DNA of 64,000 nt from NCBI GenBank assembly GCA_963978905.1, contig OZ022256.1:18220243-18284242 (forward strand). Reading direction: 5' to 3'. How positions within the stretch are numbered: the stretch's first letter is position 1; the number at the start of each line of letters is the position of its first letter. Made by a program: the position numbers and the translations under genes. Shown one piece after another: positions 10,351 to 21,293 of this stretch. This DNA is from Trichostrongylus colubriformis (lineage: Eukaryota; Nematoda; Chromadorea; Rhabditida; Trichostrongylidae). The notes beneath the pieces were generated by a model. It saw only the letters and a list, made by a program, of their open reading frames with translations, was not told the origin of the DNA and searched no databases.

Positions 10351-13300
10351 GTAAGCAACCTTTTTTTCAAATGCTTCACCGTGATTGCACCTATCCTTGT
10401 TTAATCGAGAATGTGTCTGAAAACTGGAGGAGACCAAATCAACGAAATCGCTGAACGAGAATGGCTTGCAAGCGGTTTTCTGCTTATTCCATATGATGGC
10501 CACAAAACGCGATATTTTGATAGTGCAAGTCAGATTTGCAAAGAAGTCCAAATAGGGGGCACGAGAGACGGTGGATATCTGTAAGGACACGTGGAATCTT
10601 CAATTCTAGATTGACAACGCCATAATTGCAGGACCTCAAAAAACATATGATATTGCTTTCATTCAGGCGAACCCCTTTGAAGCCTTCACGACACCCACGA
10701 CGTCGAGCAATCCTTCTTTTTAGAAGCTTCTTGATTCATTAAGTAGTATCCAAAGTAGATCCATAACAATGGAAAGCCAAATATGAAACTGTAAAAGGAA
10801 TCAGGTGTGTGGGTTACATTTCAAATGAGTTTTCCATAACAAATCGTGAATTTTTCTAAAATGCGCTAGAGAGAGACAAGTGATAACTCTGTCAATTGCA
10901 TGTAATCGATTAAAACCGAGCTGTTTTCGTTGAGAAATTAGGTCACATTTAGTAATAATACTGCCTTGGAAGGACGATTTGCATCTCCAGCTCAAGAGAA
11001 AACTGTCCTGTTTCTCATTCCATTGAAATTACCTATTAACCCTTTACGAGAATTTCGCCCCTAAAATACGCCACTACTATTTGGGTATTGCACATCGGTC
11101 GAATGGGTACGCGAAGCAAGGAAATAATATTCACTTTCTCAAAGGAGCCCATATGTACAAGTTTTGAATATGAAAATACTTCGAAATCGGCCAAGTCCAA
11201 TTTGTGTGACATAAAATTTTCGAATTATATCTCGTCTTCGTGCCTGTGGTTTAACTTTGGGTGATGTGTGAATCATTAGAAATGGTGCGCCTAGAAAGGT
11301 GACAATACATTGCATGAGAAGAGAACAAAGCCGTGGTATATTAAAGTGAAGCTAAAGTTTCAAACCCTTTCATATAATACTTCAATTTGTGAATGAAGAA
11401 AATGTCAGGTTCGATTTTTCAAATGCTCCGATGCTACAGAGTTCATTGGCGATGAAAATGTGAATGAGAATGCCGTGTCTGACTTTACGAATCGTGATGA
11501 AGTCTGAACTGAACCAACGGGACTTTCAATTTATGTCAGATGATTACCCGGAAATTGAACGTTGACGATAGCCGTGGAACAATGGTGAAAACACTCGAAT
11601 GATAGGTGTACATGGTAGTGTACGTAGATACAACTGCGGACTCATCACTTTCGGTGGAGCTGAATGATCCCACAGTTTCCACATGTAATGACTATCCCAG
11701 GACATCCCAATTCCCATTATAACATTTGTAGCATTATTGCTGAATATGTGTCAAGCTTTCTCGAGGTCAGCTTTAATAAACAGAAATTTTGACGGTACCT
11801 TCAAATTGACGCTTCTACAACAACGGAGTGATTTTCGATTTCAAAGCTTTTTCAAATCTGAATATGGATTCCGTCCATAAGAGAAGAGCATTTGGTGTAA
11901 AGATCTGCATACATTTGGAGATCTGCATACATTTATCTCTGTGAGCGGTAGCTATACGCAAGCCAACGCATTTGGCTAGAACAGGGTTGTCGTTTAGAGA
12001 GCTCTGTTAAAATTTGCTACTGGCTGATCACAGCAAAGGGAGAAACTGTGAATGACGAAAGCCACGAGATTGAAAGTTTCACGGTTGGTTCCTGCGCTTT
12101 TTGACTTGACTTCCTTTTACTGCTTCACAAAGTGCCAAACAGGCATTTGATATACAAAGGTGTATGACTATTTGCCGGAAATTTATATGGCTAGCCGAAG
12201 AAGCAGCTTAGTTACGCTTTTCTGTGTGAGGCGGGCTGCAACCAAGAAAGGAAATCGTAAAAAAACAGTAATTAACAATTTGCAATGTAGGACCTTCCGA
12301 ACACACACTACGTTAAACAATTCTTTTTTTTCGGAAATTTCAAGATTCATCAAGTTGACCTCATTATTCTTACTTCACTGTGGGGATCGTAGCATCTCAG
12401 TACCCCCTATCACCATATCAGAATAGTTGCCGGCCTCCTCCATACTACCCGTTAGGCTGCGTAGGTAGACAAACACTATGTACATATAACTGCGTGCTAT
12501 TAGTGATTGTAGAAAAACGAATGCGGATTTTCCGGAAACCGTGCCACTTTTTTGTCGGCTACGACCACGTTCTTCACACGTCCAATCCAGAGCGCGATAA
12601 TACGTTTGCGGAGCTACACACGTTGGTGGAGCATCTGGAAGACACATGCTGTCCGGCTGGTGTGGCACACGTTTTCAAACAGCCATTTGTTAGCTTTGTT
12701 TTGCTCCCTTCCCACCGAAGCACTTGCCTACTGCTTACATCCACTGAAGATGCATGATGACGGCAATAAGGAGGTTTCCTCTTGGTCCCCTCCCTTACGG
12801 TGACCGTGCCTCATCTCTAACACAGACTGACCCGTTTAGGATCTCATGAGCGTCTTGAGATGGACGATGTGGCGTAACACTATCTATAAAGTTGCCACTA
12901 TTCTACTCAGCCAATTTCATTCTGCAGTTTTTCTAGGTCTCGATCAGTATCGGCTCGTCAACGTAGACGGCTCGTCACTCTCCCATCTGGGCAGCCTAAT
13001 TGGTTATTGTGTCGGTCGCAGCTGTCGTTTCCATTCCTGCACTATCATCGAGCCAGCTGCTCTCACCCTTGCTGACACTCACGACTTACAGCCATCGCTG
13101 TTTCTGTCATCCACATTTCAATTATAAAGCAACTCACTCGCTAATTACTGCAATTACGGTGATTACTGCAAATTCAATTGATCTTAGGATTGATCTACTT
13201 ATTTGTTCATTTGATGTATCCAACCCTTCAAACCTTGACAAGCACTCAGGATGGAGACATTTGTGGTTTTGTCAAGCAAAATTGTTACATTGAGTAGATC

Positions 13301-13579
13301 CACTACTGTAATATCTTGCTTCGAATCCTTCCAAGTGCATCTTCTTAGTTCAAGGTTTACCGTATTTCACAGCTTTCCGAATAATTTATATACAATATTT
13401 TAACTGAGATGGTCCAAACATCCTCCACAGTGCAAAAACAACCAAAAATTGTTGGCTTTTGGAGGCTGCTAGTTTCAATAATTCAAGACTTATGGATATG
13501 GGAAATCAGAGCTTTCAACGATTCTAGCATTCTAAGTGTGTGCAGGTACATAAACAATCACTAGAAACACTGGTTTGCC
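10351..13579. other. stretch without a supported gene
   Basis: A minus-strand frame at 10309-10590 has an acceptor-like ttacag within it. A plus-strand frame at 12380-12757 contains a protein-like segment (FFVGYDHVLHTSNPERDNTF). Neither could be joined to other exons with consistent phase, so no gene is called. Confidence 0.3.
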
Positions 13580-13726
13580 TTTCTTTCTCTGGGCGCCTGG
13601 CAGGGCGAGGCCTACGGACTAGGATGAAGGTGTATCGAACTCTCTTACACCGCCACACACTCTCACTCTCGCCATTCACCGAAGTCCGTAGGCCACGCCT
13701 TGTCAGGTGTTGGGAAATGGACTATT
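13580..13726. mobile_element. hairpin MITE family M1, copy 1
   Basis: Arms ggcagggcgaggcctacgga (from about 13600) and its inverse near 13683-13703, with outer sequence gggaaatggact at the right end. Same family as 18638-18754 and 37582-37759. The left outer end is degraded. Confidence 0.6.
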
Positions 13727-13949
13727 AAGGAATTTGTGGTGGAGCTCGGTATTACCTTATTCTTTGAAACCAGTTGCTGTAATTCACCAAAGTTTCGCAC
13801 GCAAAAAACATTCTACGGTATAATTTCATATTAATCTATCCCGGAGAGACTACAAGAAGGCGATACCAAATGAATTTTACTTTGCAAACTTTATTCTGAC
13901 ACGCGCAGCCAACCAGTTTATGCTTATGGTCACGGTCGTAATCCAAGCA

Positions 13950-15195
13950 TTAAAATTGTTTAGTGAGACCGGATAGCTTTGCAACTGGTTTACCACTATG
14001 ACCACCAATGTAAGTTGCTGGATAGATCCCGTTCTTCAAAGTATTTCTTTCGAATATGTAAAACGGCGCTTCGAAAATTTCAGTAATTATTGAAAATTCA
14101 GGCTAAGCAGGAGATTACGCTCGACGGTTTCGTGTTACAAGTAATATACAGGCGAATGCTTCAGTATAATGAAACTTCGTGAGATGCAAGTCTACAACAA
14201 GTATATATACTTGTAACAACTTTCGCATCGCGGCTTGCTGCGAGAATTCAGCTATCAAAAATCAAAAATATCGAAATTCTGCAAGAGTTGCTCTCAGGAT
14301 GATGCAATCTCTAAACTACGTATTTTCTTACAAACTCTGTGACTCACTGATGACATCCCTCCGCTATTTGTGGTTTTTCCAGATGTCATCAACAGGCTTT
14401 CGGTTCACATAACATGTAGACCTCAGCTTTATGAACTGATTGTTCAAGGCTACATTATCCAGTGACCATATATTACTCACTGTAGGGTTTCGTACGAACT
14501 GGATATCTTACCTGCCGAGCCCTAGTGCCGCAGTTTTCAATGGGTCTTAATGATTCATCTTTGCGAAAGAAGAGTTTTGAGGCTGCTATCTGAAAACATG
14601 ACTTGATGACCTGCCATCAATCACTCCCTTGCTGAAGCTCTCGTGATCTGTGGCACGTTTCTACACAAAATTTGGTGCTGCTGTAGTTTAAGGAGTCACA
14701 CTACTGTGTTCAGCCTCCTATGCTACTTTACCCCGCCTTTACCCAAAACCTAGGCGATACCTCTTCATCTTTCTACTAAATACAAGTAAATATAAATGAA
14801 TGTATATGCATATGATGGTGGATGGTGTCGAGTGAGGGACTCAGCGCGAAATTGAGTGGCCCTCCAACAAGATCAGCCAAAATCTCACCCAGCTGTACAG
14901 TTAAATCACTGTTACATTTATCTGATTCCTCATTTCCAGTATCCTGAGGTCTTTTTGAAAATACTCAATATCTCGAACAGCTGGAGTGTTTTCATACAGC
15001 GACGAAGGGAAATTGTTTTCACATCTGCTCCATAAATGACTTCACCTGTTGCTGCAGCATTCCATGCATTTGGAATCCGTCAGCAGTTTTGAAAATCCTC
15101 TACTTTTTTCCAGATAAAGATTGGCAAAAAACTAACAACATAAGCTTTCACAACAGTTGCCACCCCTGAAACTGTGCTTCCAGCCGAGAATTGCT
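13950..15195 (-). CDS. multi-exon gene of unknown function (3' part)
   Basis: I do not recognise this gene. The best-supported minus-strand exons are 14512-14589 (26 codons, TTTTCAG acceptor, GTAAGA donor, reading IAASKLFFRKDESLRPIENC then GTRARQ), 14221-14251 (TTTTGATAG acceptor, weak GTTGTT donor, reading LNSRSKPRCE), and 13950-14068 (acceptor TTCGAAG, ending FERNTLKNGIYPATYIGG then HSGKPVAKLSGLTKQF and stop). Phases 0, 1 and 2 connect correctly. Further upstream, 15137-15195 (TTTTCAG acceptor; QFSAGSTVSGVATVVKAYV), 15046-15099 and 14889-14943 (CTCAG acceptor; DTGNEESDKC) are also open and phase-compatible with one another. However, the intron between the first two would be only 37 bp, and the link to the 14512 exon is missing. 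The 5' end is not found. Confidence 0.4.
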
Positions 15196-15915
15196 CTGAA
15201 AAGATTGCTTAAAAAAGACGAGTTAAATGTTATTTGATTTTGTATACATCCTTGTATGATGAAATTCACAGTATTGTTAGCGTCCTAGATTGAGCACAAG
15301 TCAGGCTGTTTTTGAACACTCAACACGAAGAGATATCTGCAAAAAAGTCGGGTAGGCTTCGAATAGGAGTGAAAAGGAGTGAGAACGGAACAAGTATAAC
15401 CCAAAAATAAAATGAATTTTTTATAGGAAACAATGTTCTTGAGCAGTCTTTTCCTTTTTTATCTAATTTTTTTTGTGGCATTCGATTCGCCATCGAACTT
15501 CAATATGTTTTTTTTAAAAAAATGAGTTAACTGCACCAGCTCAACTCTTTTTTATATGCATAAAGGGCAAAATTTTCGACCTTAATCAAACCCTTCTGGA
15601 TGCGCCATGCATTATAGTTCCACTAAGGCAGGACTGCGCTTTTGCTAGAGTGACCTGTGGGGTTGGCCGATGTGCAAATCAGTGCAGTAGACCTCGCAGA
15701 CGTGGATGATACTGATTCATCTACCAGGAAAGAAGGGAAGATTGGCTGGCCAGGAAGGGCTTGATGGGAGGTTTTTTCCTAATAGTGAGAGTGGGATTGA
15801 GTCTCACCTATGTAGACCATTTAGAGTTTCGATGCATCTTGATTCTTACCGTATTCATATCGCCCGAAATCTCCATTGTCACATTCTCAGTCTTTCAAGC
15901 ACGTATCTGAAGAAG

Positions 15916-17572
15916 ATGTTCGGGCTACTTGATTGCTCTGAAATGTTAAAAGCAAAGTGTCTGTAGACACCCGTCGTGTCACACACCTTGGCTATGAAGA
16001 ATTTCGGATAAGAACATTTCAATTTCAGGAATATAAGTGATATACTGGAAATGCTTCGGTGTCGGTTGCACGCTGGAGCTGTCACTAAAGAAGCAATTGA
16101 TGGCGAGCCACTTGATTTGTCCGTCCCCAAATGCAGGTGGCCACTGTAATATCAATTTAGTATAGATAGACGTAGACCGATCCGTGGCAAGTTTTGCGAA
16201 ATTTTTTGCGAATTATTTCAAAAATCATGCCTCACAATCTCTGCTGATACGGTCCTTCAGCTCGAAATTTTCTCGATTTCAGCACTGGAAGGCAGGAATC
16301 AGAAGATACGCTATGCAAAACAGTGACGAAAGGCGACAGTGGCAGCCAACTATTGATGAAAATCCTACAACAGCAACTGCTGCTGTCAATGTTTGCACGG
16401 CCTGATCTGGGACTGATCAATGAGCCTGACACTCTGCACAAACGTGAGAAAGGGAGGACCGAGATAATAGAACAAAGGGAGCAACTTATCGGACATAAGC
16501 GAAGGTAACATCGATGTTGTTTCATGTAGCTTATTCCATTTAACCATCAAAAGCCACAAAAACCAATTGCGGGAGGTAAAAAAGTGATGAGTAAAATGAA
16601 AAGAAGGGCAACAGAAGAGTAAAGAAAATGGTTGTGTTTTTGCTCCCAAAACGCTGCCATAGGGATGTATGGTTGTAATAAATCTTGATGTGGTTGTATA
16701 AACTATACACGTACCATTTTCCTATATTTCCCCTATATCTGAGAACGGCAATGAAACGGAAGGAGTGTGTATCAGAACACTCGACTTAGGTCAGGTCGCA
16801 TTGGGTCAGCGTGCATTGCAAGTGCCTGCTTATCCCCATGAGAACGCGACCAACAGAGCACTTTCAACGCACGGTGGCCCAGTTCAAGTGTCTTAACGCA
16901 CATCCCTAGTCAGCGTAACGTCTCGCTTTCCATCTGTAGTCAGTGTTTTGTTGTGAAGCCTCAGACTTATTTAAATTTGTAGGAAAAAGGTTCACATTTA
17001 AATATTTTCTTATTTCGTCATTTTCAGTTTACTAGTGTGCAGGTTCTCCTGACTTTGTGAACCTAAAAATTAAAAATGAATATACTGAGATGTCAGACTC
17101 ATTTTGCTTCGCTCTGCCCAGTTTTCCTCTCATTTCGAGGATGTTATCTTCACGATCATACTTATTCCATGTAATCTTTACGAGCTTACCTACGATTGGA
17201 GCAATTTAAGCAGATCCCATTTCAACAGCTTTGTATGTTTTGAAGGATCGGTTTTGCTTATTGCAGGTCGGAAGCGAACGCACGGGAACGAAATCGCGTT
17301 CAGCACCTCGGTGACATGTTCGATAAGTTGAAGTCCGTATTGCCTATAGAATTAGATGTGAAGATCTCCAAACTTGCAACACTACGGGTTAGTAATTATG
17401 TCGGCTCCATCTTTGAAACGGAGGAGACAGAATCTTGTTGCAGATTGCATCTGCATACATACGCTACCTTGGTTGTGTACTGGATACCGAGAACATTTGT
17501 CTTCTCATGGAAAGCGAGCAGGCACTGATGTTGAGAATCTATGAAGCACGAAGCTGTCCAAAGAAGATATAG
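15916..17572 (+). CDS. bHLH transcription factor with PLDLS motif, five exons
   Basis: Exons: 15916-15956, 16029-16136, 16283-16504, 17267-17387 and 17444-17572, summing to 621 nt (206 residues plus stop) with every phase consistent. Exons 3-5 encode a basic helix-loop-helix domain at about residues 121-178. The basic region KRRSEANARERNRV is split across the 16504/17267 junction, and helix 2, SKLATLRIASAYIRYL, across 17387/17444. NARERNRV is typical of group A (neurogenin/NeuroD-like) factors, while helix 2 resembles TCF21-type proteins, so the subfamily is open. bHLH proteins dimerise and bind E-boxes in the nucleus. Exon 2 contains PLDLS, the consensus motif bound by CtBP corepressors, suggesting repression (inference). 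Acceptors are strong (TTTCAG, TTGCAG); the donor of exon 2 (GTGGCC) and the first exon (GTGTCT donor, start at 15916) are the weakest parts. Confidence 0.75.
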
Positions 17573-18352
17573 ACAAAAACGCTCCTCATTTCGGTGATAA
17601 CTGTCATTTTCAGTGTGTTTACTTACCAGTGATCTCAATCATGGTCAAGCGCGGTGTCAAGCAAATAGCCTTTTAGTACGATTACCCTATTTTTGGTTCT
17701 TCTTTCACACAGGTGCGCGACAGGACACTAACATTAAGTAAGGCTACACCAGTAGGCGGCGGTGTTCTCTGGCACGCGGGCATGAGCAATGCATAGGTCG
17801 CATGCGCTGACCCCATTCGAATGTCCTGTTGCACACCTCCTTCCATACTGGGATCATCCTCTCCTCCCATTGCCCCGTTGGTGTCTACGCCCATTTGTGT
17901 TTTCCTCTAAATGGAGCATGGAGGGGGATCAAGATGAAATCAATATGGCCCTCTAGTCAACACTAAACTCATCCTCCTGTGGCAGATTTCTCGGCTCACA
18001 CTTGACCCTGATAACCATGCATAGTAGAAGTCTGAATACCTCCATTTCATCTGTGACATGCTATCCTCATTATGTGTATGTATAATATTGTGATTGCAAA
18101 AACCTGTCAAAAAAGACATTGGAAAATTAAACACAAGGTTATTGTCTCGTCTTAATTAGTCGAAATTACGGAAAAATCTAAAGTCTGCTCTTATTCTTGC
18201 AAATCAAAATTGTCCTTTGAAGGAACAGTTTGCGATATCTCACGTGCGTCGTCGCGTCTCATAAAGACTGTGGGTGTGCTAAAAACAAAAATGCAAAGGA
18301 AAAAATGCGAAGGAAAAACAAAGAAAACATTCAAAAACTTTGGTGTTCTTAA
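17573..18352. other. stretch downstream of the bHLH gene, no gene supported
   Basis: A minus-strand frame at 17682-17894 is rich in G, D and T but lacks recognisable motifs or convincing splice pairs. Otherwise nothing is seen before the TTAA-flanked element. Confidence 0.3.
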
Positions 18353-19104
18353 CACGTTGGCGACCGCGCGCTTTTTCACGTGTCTGCCACGTGGGACATC
18401 GCGCGCTCGCCTTGCCGAGAACTGCGTCCCAGCATTGGGATTTTTGATAGCACCTTCCCAAAGCCGCTGAATTTCGCGTGTGCCTCGAGCGCTAATAGAC
18501 GCTAATACAAAGTAGTGAGCGCTGCGAAATTTTAGATACCCCTTAAGGCCTTGAATAAGAGATTATTGCATGGTAGTGATGAGAAGTGCTTAACCAGGTA
18601 TGGGCATATGAAAGATAACCGACGTCTCGCAAGTATACAGTCCATTTCCCGACGGCTGGCAGGGCGAGGCCTACGGACTTGTGTCTCTCACCCCGCCACA
18701 CACTCTCACCCAACTCTGTAAGCCACGCCCTGCCAGCCTTCGGGAACTGGACTGTAAATATCTTGACTAAGAATTGAATGGCGACAAATTTCCCAACTGA
18801 CAATGGATTCCTGCGACAATACCACAGAGCTGAATGCTAGTTTTAACGACCTGTTAATCGACAGCGATAATGACGAACTTGTGCTGGATGACGATACAAA
18901 GCATGGAAAAAATTATTGAAAAGATGGAAGCGGACCATATTCACCCTAGATACCTTTGTGCATGTTGATCAAAATCAATTATTTGTGGATTTCAAATTAG
19001 TTGAAAAAAAAGAATTTTCTGTGCTGCATCCCACCATTGTGACGCATTGTCCCACGCGGCAGAGAACGTGCGTCCCAGCATTGGGAAGCAATGTCGCCAA
19101 CGTG
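18353..19104 (+). mobile_element. piggyBac-like element, internally deleted, TTAA-flanked
   Basis: Flanked by TTAA at 18349-18352 and 19105-19108, with inverted ends CACGTTGGCGAC and GTCGCCAACGTG. TTAA target duplication is the hallmark of the piggyBac superfamily. From 18803 the plus strand gives a short acidic open segment, MDSCDNTTELNASFNDLLID followed by a run of D and E, resembling the acidic N terminus common in piggyBac transposases, and it stops after about 38 codons. No DDE core remains. A MITE is nested inside (18638-18754). Confidence 0.6.
18638..18754. mobile_element. hairpin MITE family M1, copy 2 (nested, TA target)
   Basis: 117-bp hairpin with inverted ends cagtccatttcccga and tcgggaactggactg and inner arms ggcagggcgaggcctacgga / cgccctgccagcc. 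It is flanked by TA at 18636-18637 and 18755-18756. The homologous uninterrupted sequence in the 2275-2745 copy (near 2463-2485, minus strand) shows one TA at this place, which proves the insertion and its target duplication. Confidence 0.85.
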
Positions 19105-20136
19105 TTAACCTTTGGATCAAACGAGTGTGCAGCTCGGAAACAAGCATTCCGTCAAGTTTTCATGTTCAGACAACCCGATAAGATTGTTGTTACAATGGGG
19201 ATTGTCCTTCATATCCTTTCTTATCGCAGACGATATCATGCCTACACACGTATATGCCACTGCTACCCTGTTAGCAAATCGTAGATGGGTGTGGGCCATA
19301 TTCTGACGATGGCTGCCTCCTCATTCACGGGCTTCATGCTTTTGTTGTTACTCGTCGCCCCGCGGTCTCGGCACCCACTTCACCGTCCTGGAAAAGCATC
19401 TATCCGCGGATGGAACCAACGTACACACATGGTGTTTGAATGTTCATAATCTCAAATATTGCTTGAAGTGAGCGTTCTCCTACAGTCTTCCAAACATCAC
19501 TGTAGTAGCCATGAACAGGATGCAAAAGTTGAAGTATCTATAATTCATTATCGCCATCCCTGCAGTTTGTAGGCGGTCAGAAACACTGAAGTATGGTGTT
19601 CGGAATGAAAGGCCGATTAGCATCGCGATCAATACAGATGTGACATCTTATTAATGAGAGCAGCATCTTATTAAAGGAACCGGAAGGGGGTCCGAAACAA
19701 GAGAAACATACAAAGAAATGAGTATTTCGCAACGAACGCAGAAGGTTAGAAGCGAAAATCGGTGAAAAAACCCGAACTCAAAAGTGCATCGCTGCGGTGT
19801 GTATTCGCGCCTCATTCGCATCATCGCACTGGCGTTCCGAGTTGTCCGCTGTAGGAGACGGCCGCGGGCCAACTTTAGTTGTAGCACCTGACTCCCAGCG
19901 CAGTGGAGTGGCCATTCCCAACTACATTAACATTCATGTAAGTACATCTAGAAACAATATAAGAAAGACCAAAGGAGAAGGAAAAAGGAATGAACAACTT
20001 TATAATGGAAACATCTTCTCTTGGCACCATGCCAAGGCGTCAAATTGGCGAGTTTGCGCAATGGCGGTCACTTGAACTCGTCCACACTACGTCTGTTCTA
20101 CCGTAAGCCAAAATTACTCCCTCACGGTGTCTTTAA
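19105..20136. other. stretch without a supported gene
   Basis: No gene, splice pair or element identified. Short frames on both strands only. Confidence 0.3.
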
Positions 20137-20192
20137 TGCCTGATCATAGTTGTGTGCGGGTAATCAAAGCCGCACACAACTATGATCAGGCA
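20137..20192. repeat. perfect 23-bp stem hairpin
   Basis: The 23 bases at 20137-20159 (tgcctgatcatagttgtgtg cgg) are exactly complementary to 20170-20192, with a 10-nt loop gtaatcaaag. It lies about 100 bp left of the BEL insertion and outside the retrotransposon. Too long and perfect for an ordinary terminator; probably a MITE relic or snapback. Confidence 0.8.
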
Positions 20193-20284
20193 AGGGACGA
20201 AAAATCCTTGAACGGGTCCTGTTTTCGGTTAGAAAGTGACCTTTTTTGGTCAAAAAGTGGAAGCTGGTCGTATTTCGAAATTCA

Positions 20285-20289
20285 CTCAT
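20285..20289. repeat. target-site duplication, left copy (ctcat)
   Basis: ctcat immediately before the left LTR, repeated exactly at 29699-29703 after the right LTR. A 5-bp duplication is in the normal range for BEL/Pao integrases. Confidence 0.9.
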
Positions 20290-20547
20290 TGTCCCGCTTT
20301 GTGGGGATCTAATAGTGTTCCCAGAGTATTTTGCCTCTGTAGAAACAATATCGTGGTGGTTGGAATATTTATTACAAGTAGACACCTGTTGTAGCCAGGC
20401 AATGGTACAAGAACCCCGTATCAGCGGGCCGTGTTGCTTTTATACGGACCCTTACTGATACGGGGGAATAAGGGGCATGTGATAAAGAGGGTCAAAAGGT
20501 TAAGCATACTCTAAAAAGGGGGTCGAAGGGTCACGCGGAGCGAGACA
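20290..20547 (-). repeat. 3' LTR of BEL element
   Basis: 258 bp, TGTC...GACA termini, indistinguishable from 29441-29698. Preceded (on the minus strand) by a purine tract. Confidence 0.95.
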
Positions 20548-20562
20548 CTCCGCGCCCCCCTC
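20548..20562 (-). other. polypurine tract of BEL element
   Basis: Minus strand reads GAGGGGGGCGCGGAG immediately before the 3' LTR, the position where the plus-strand DNA primer is formed during reverse transcription. Position and purine content support the call. Confidence 0.8.
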
Positions 20563-20697
20563 ACAATGGTTAATTAATATGCATAACATGGTCAAATAGA
20601 TACATCGAATTTGGCAAAAAAAAATGTCAACATTTAAATTAATACATGTCTCTATTTAGGAGCTTGTCGTCATGTGCCGTCGCGTAGTTTCCAGCTT

Positions 20698-21186
20698 CTA
20701 GTTCTTTCTTCTCTTGGCGAATACATGATGCCCTCTAGAAGGGCAAAGTAGAATGTTGTGGGGCATCTTGCATGCCTGACAAGATACCCTGCAGTCTCCT
20801 TGATGAGCTGCCTTCAGACATCGAGTGCATAGGCTCATTTTAGAAGCCTGTACTGCCCTCGATACCGAATCGGGGTATCTTGGACAGCGACTCGAATAGT
20901 GCGAGTCGCCGTCTTCTACCACAGGGCAGAATACGCACTGCGACTTAGGCGCAGAGCGGTCAATGAGCAGCTGCAGAGCTGCTTCAATACCATCTAGTCT
21001 GCCACTAGAGGAGGCCACAATATTGAATAACGATTCAATCTTGTCATCCAGTGCATGTAGAGCTCTGGCGAGGGGCGATAGACCCTGGTGTTGTTCCAAC
21101 TCGGCAAGGGCGGCGTGAAGCTCAGGCATGATAGACATGATAGTTATGATTGATATGCTCAGCTTATATACACGTTTCTTGCGCAA
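20698..21186 (-). CDS. accessory zinc-knuckle (nucleocapsid-like) ORF of the BEL element
   Basis: 162 codons from 21186; internal ATGs at 21138 and 21129 are equally likely starts. It lies between the end of the env-like region and the polypurine tract, on the element's coding strand. The N-terminal half contains a possible coiled-coil (LHALDDKIESLFNIVASSSG). The C-terminal half has three Cys-His clusters: C-x2-C-x8-H-x4-C, C-x2-C-x4-H-x3-C and C-x2-C-x3-H-x4-C. The gag part of the same element has C-x2-C-x4-H-x4-C, C-x2-C-x4-H-x4-C and C-x2-C-x3-H-x4-C in the same order. The protein therefore looks like a free copy of a nucleocapsid-type RNA-binding module with a basic tail (AKRRKN). Function is inference: RNA chaperone or regulator of gag. 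It would need a spliced or internally initiated message. Confidence 0.7.
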   Translation of the reverse strand: MRKKRVYKLSISIITIMSIMPELHAALAELEQHQGLSPLARALHALDDKIESLFNIVASSSGRLDGIEAALQLLIDRSAPKSQCVFCPVVEDGDSHYSSRCPRYPDSVSRAVQASKMSLCTRCLKAAHQGDCRVSCQACKMPHNILLCPSRGHHVFAKRRKN

Positions 21187-21293
21187 CAGTGATAGCTCAT
21201 GCTACGCTGTTGTCGTATTGTGGTCAAGAGAGGGGTACTCTTGATACCACAAAGGAATCACCGGAAAATTTGTTTACCTTGGGTGGGCCTCTA

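Noticed and set aside
10309..10590. 93-codon minus-strand frame with an internal acceptor-like site
   Set aside because: It overlaps an R1 repeat at one end and cannot be joined to other exons.
12380..12757. 125-codon plus-strand frame with a protein-like middle
   Set aside because: No neighbouring exon with matching phase and no family; overlapping frames exist on the other strand.
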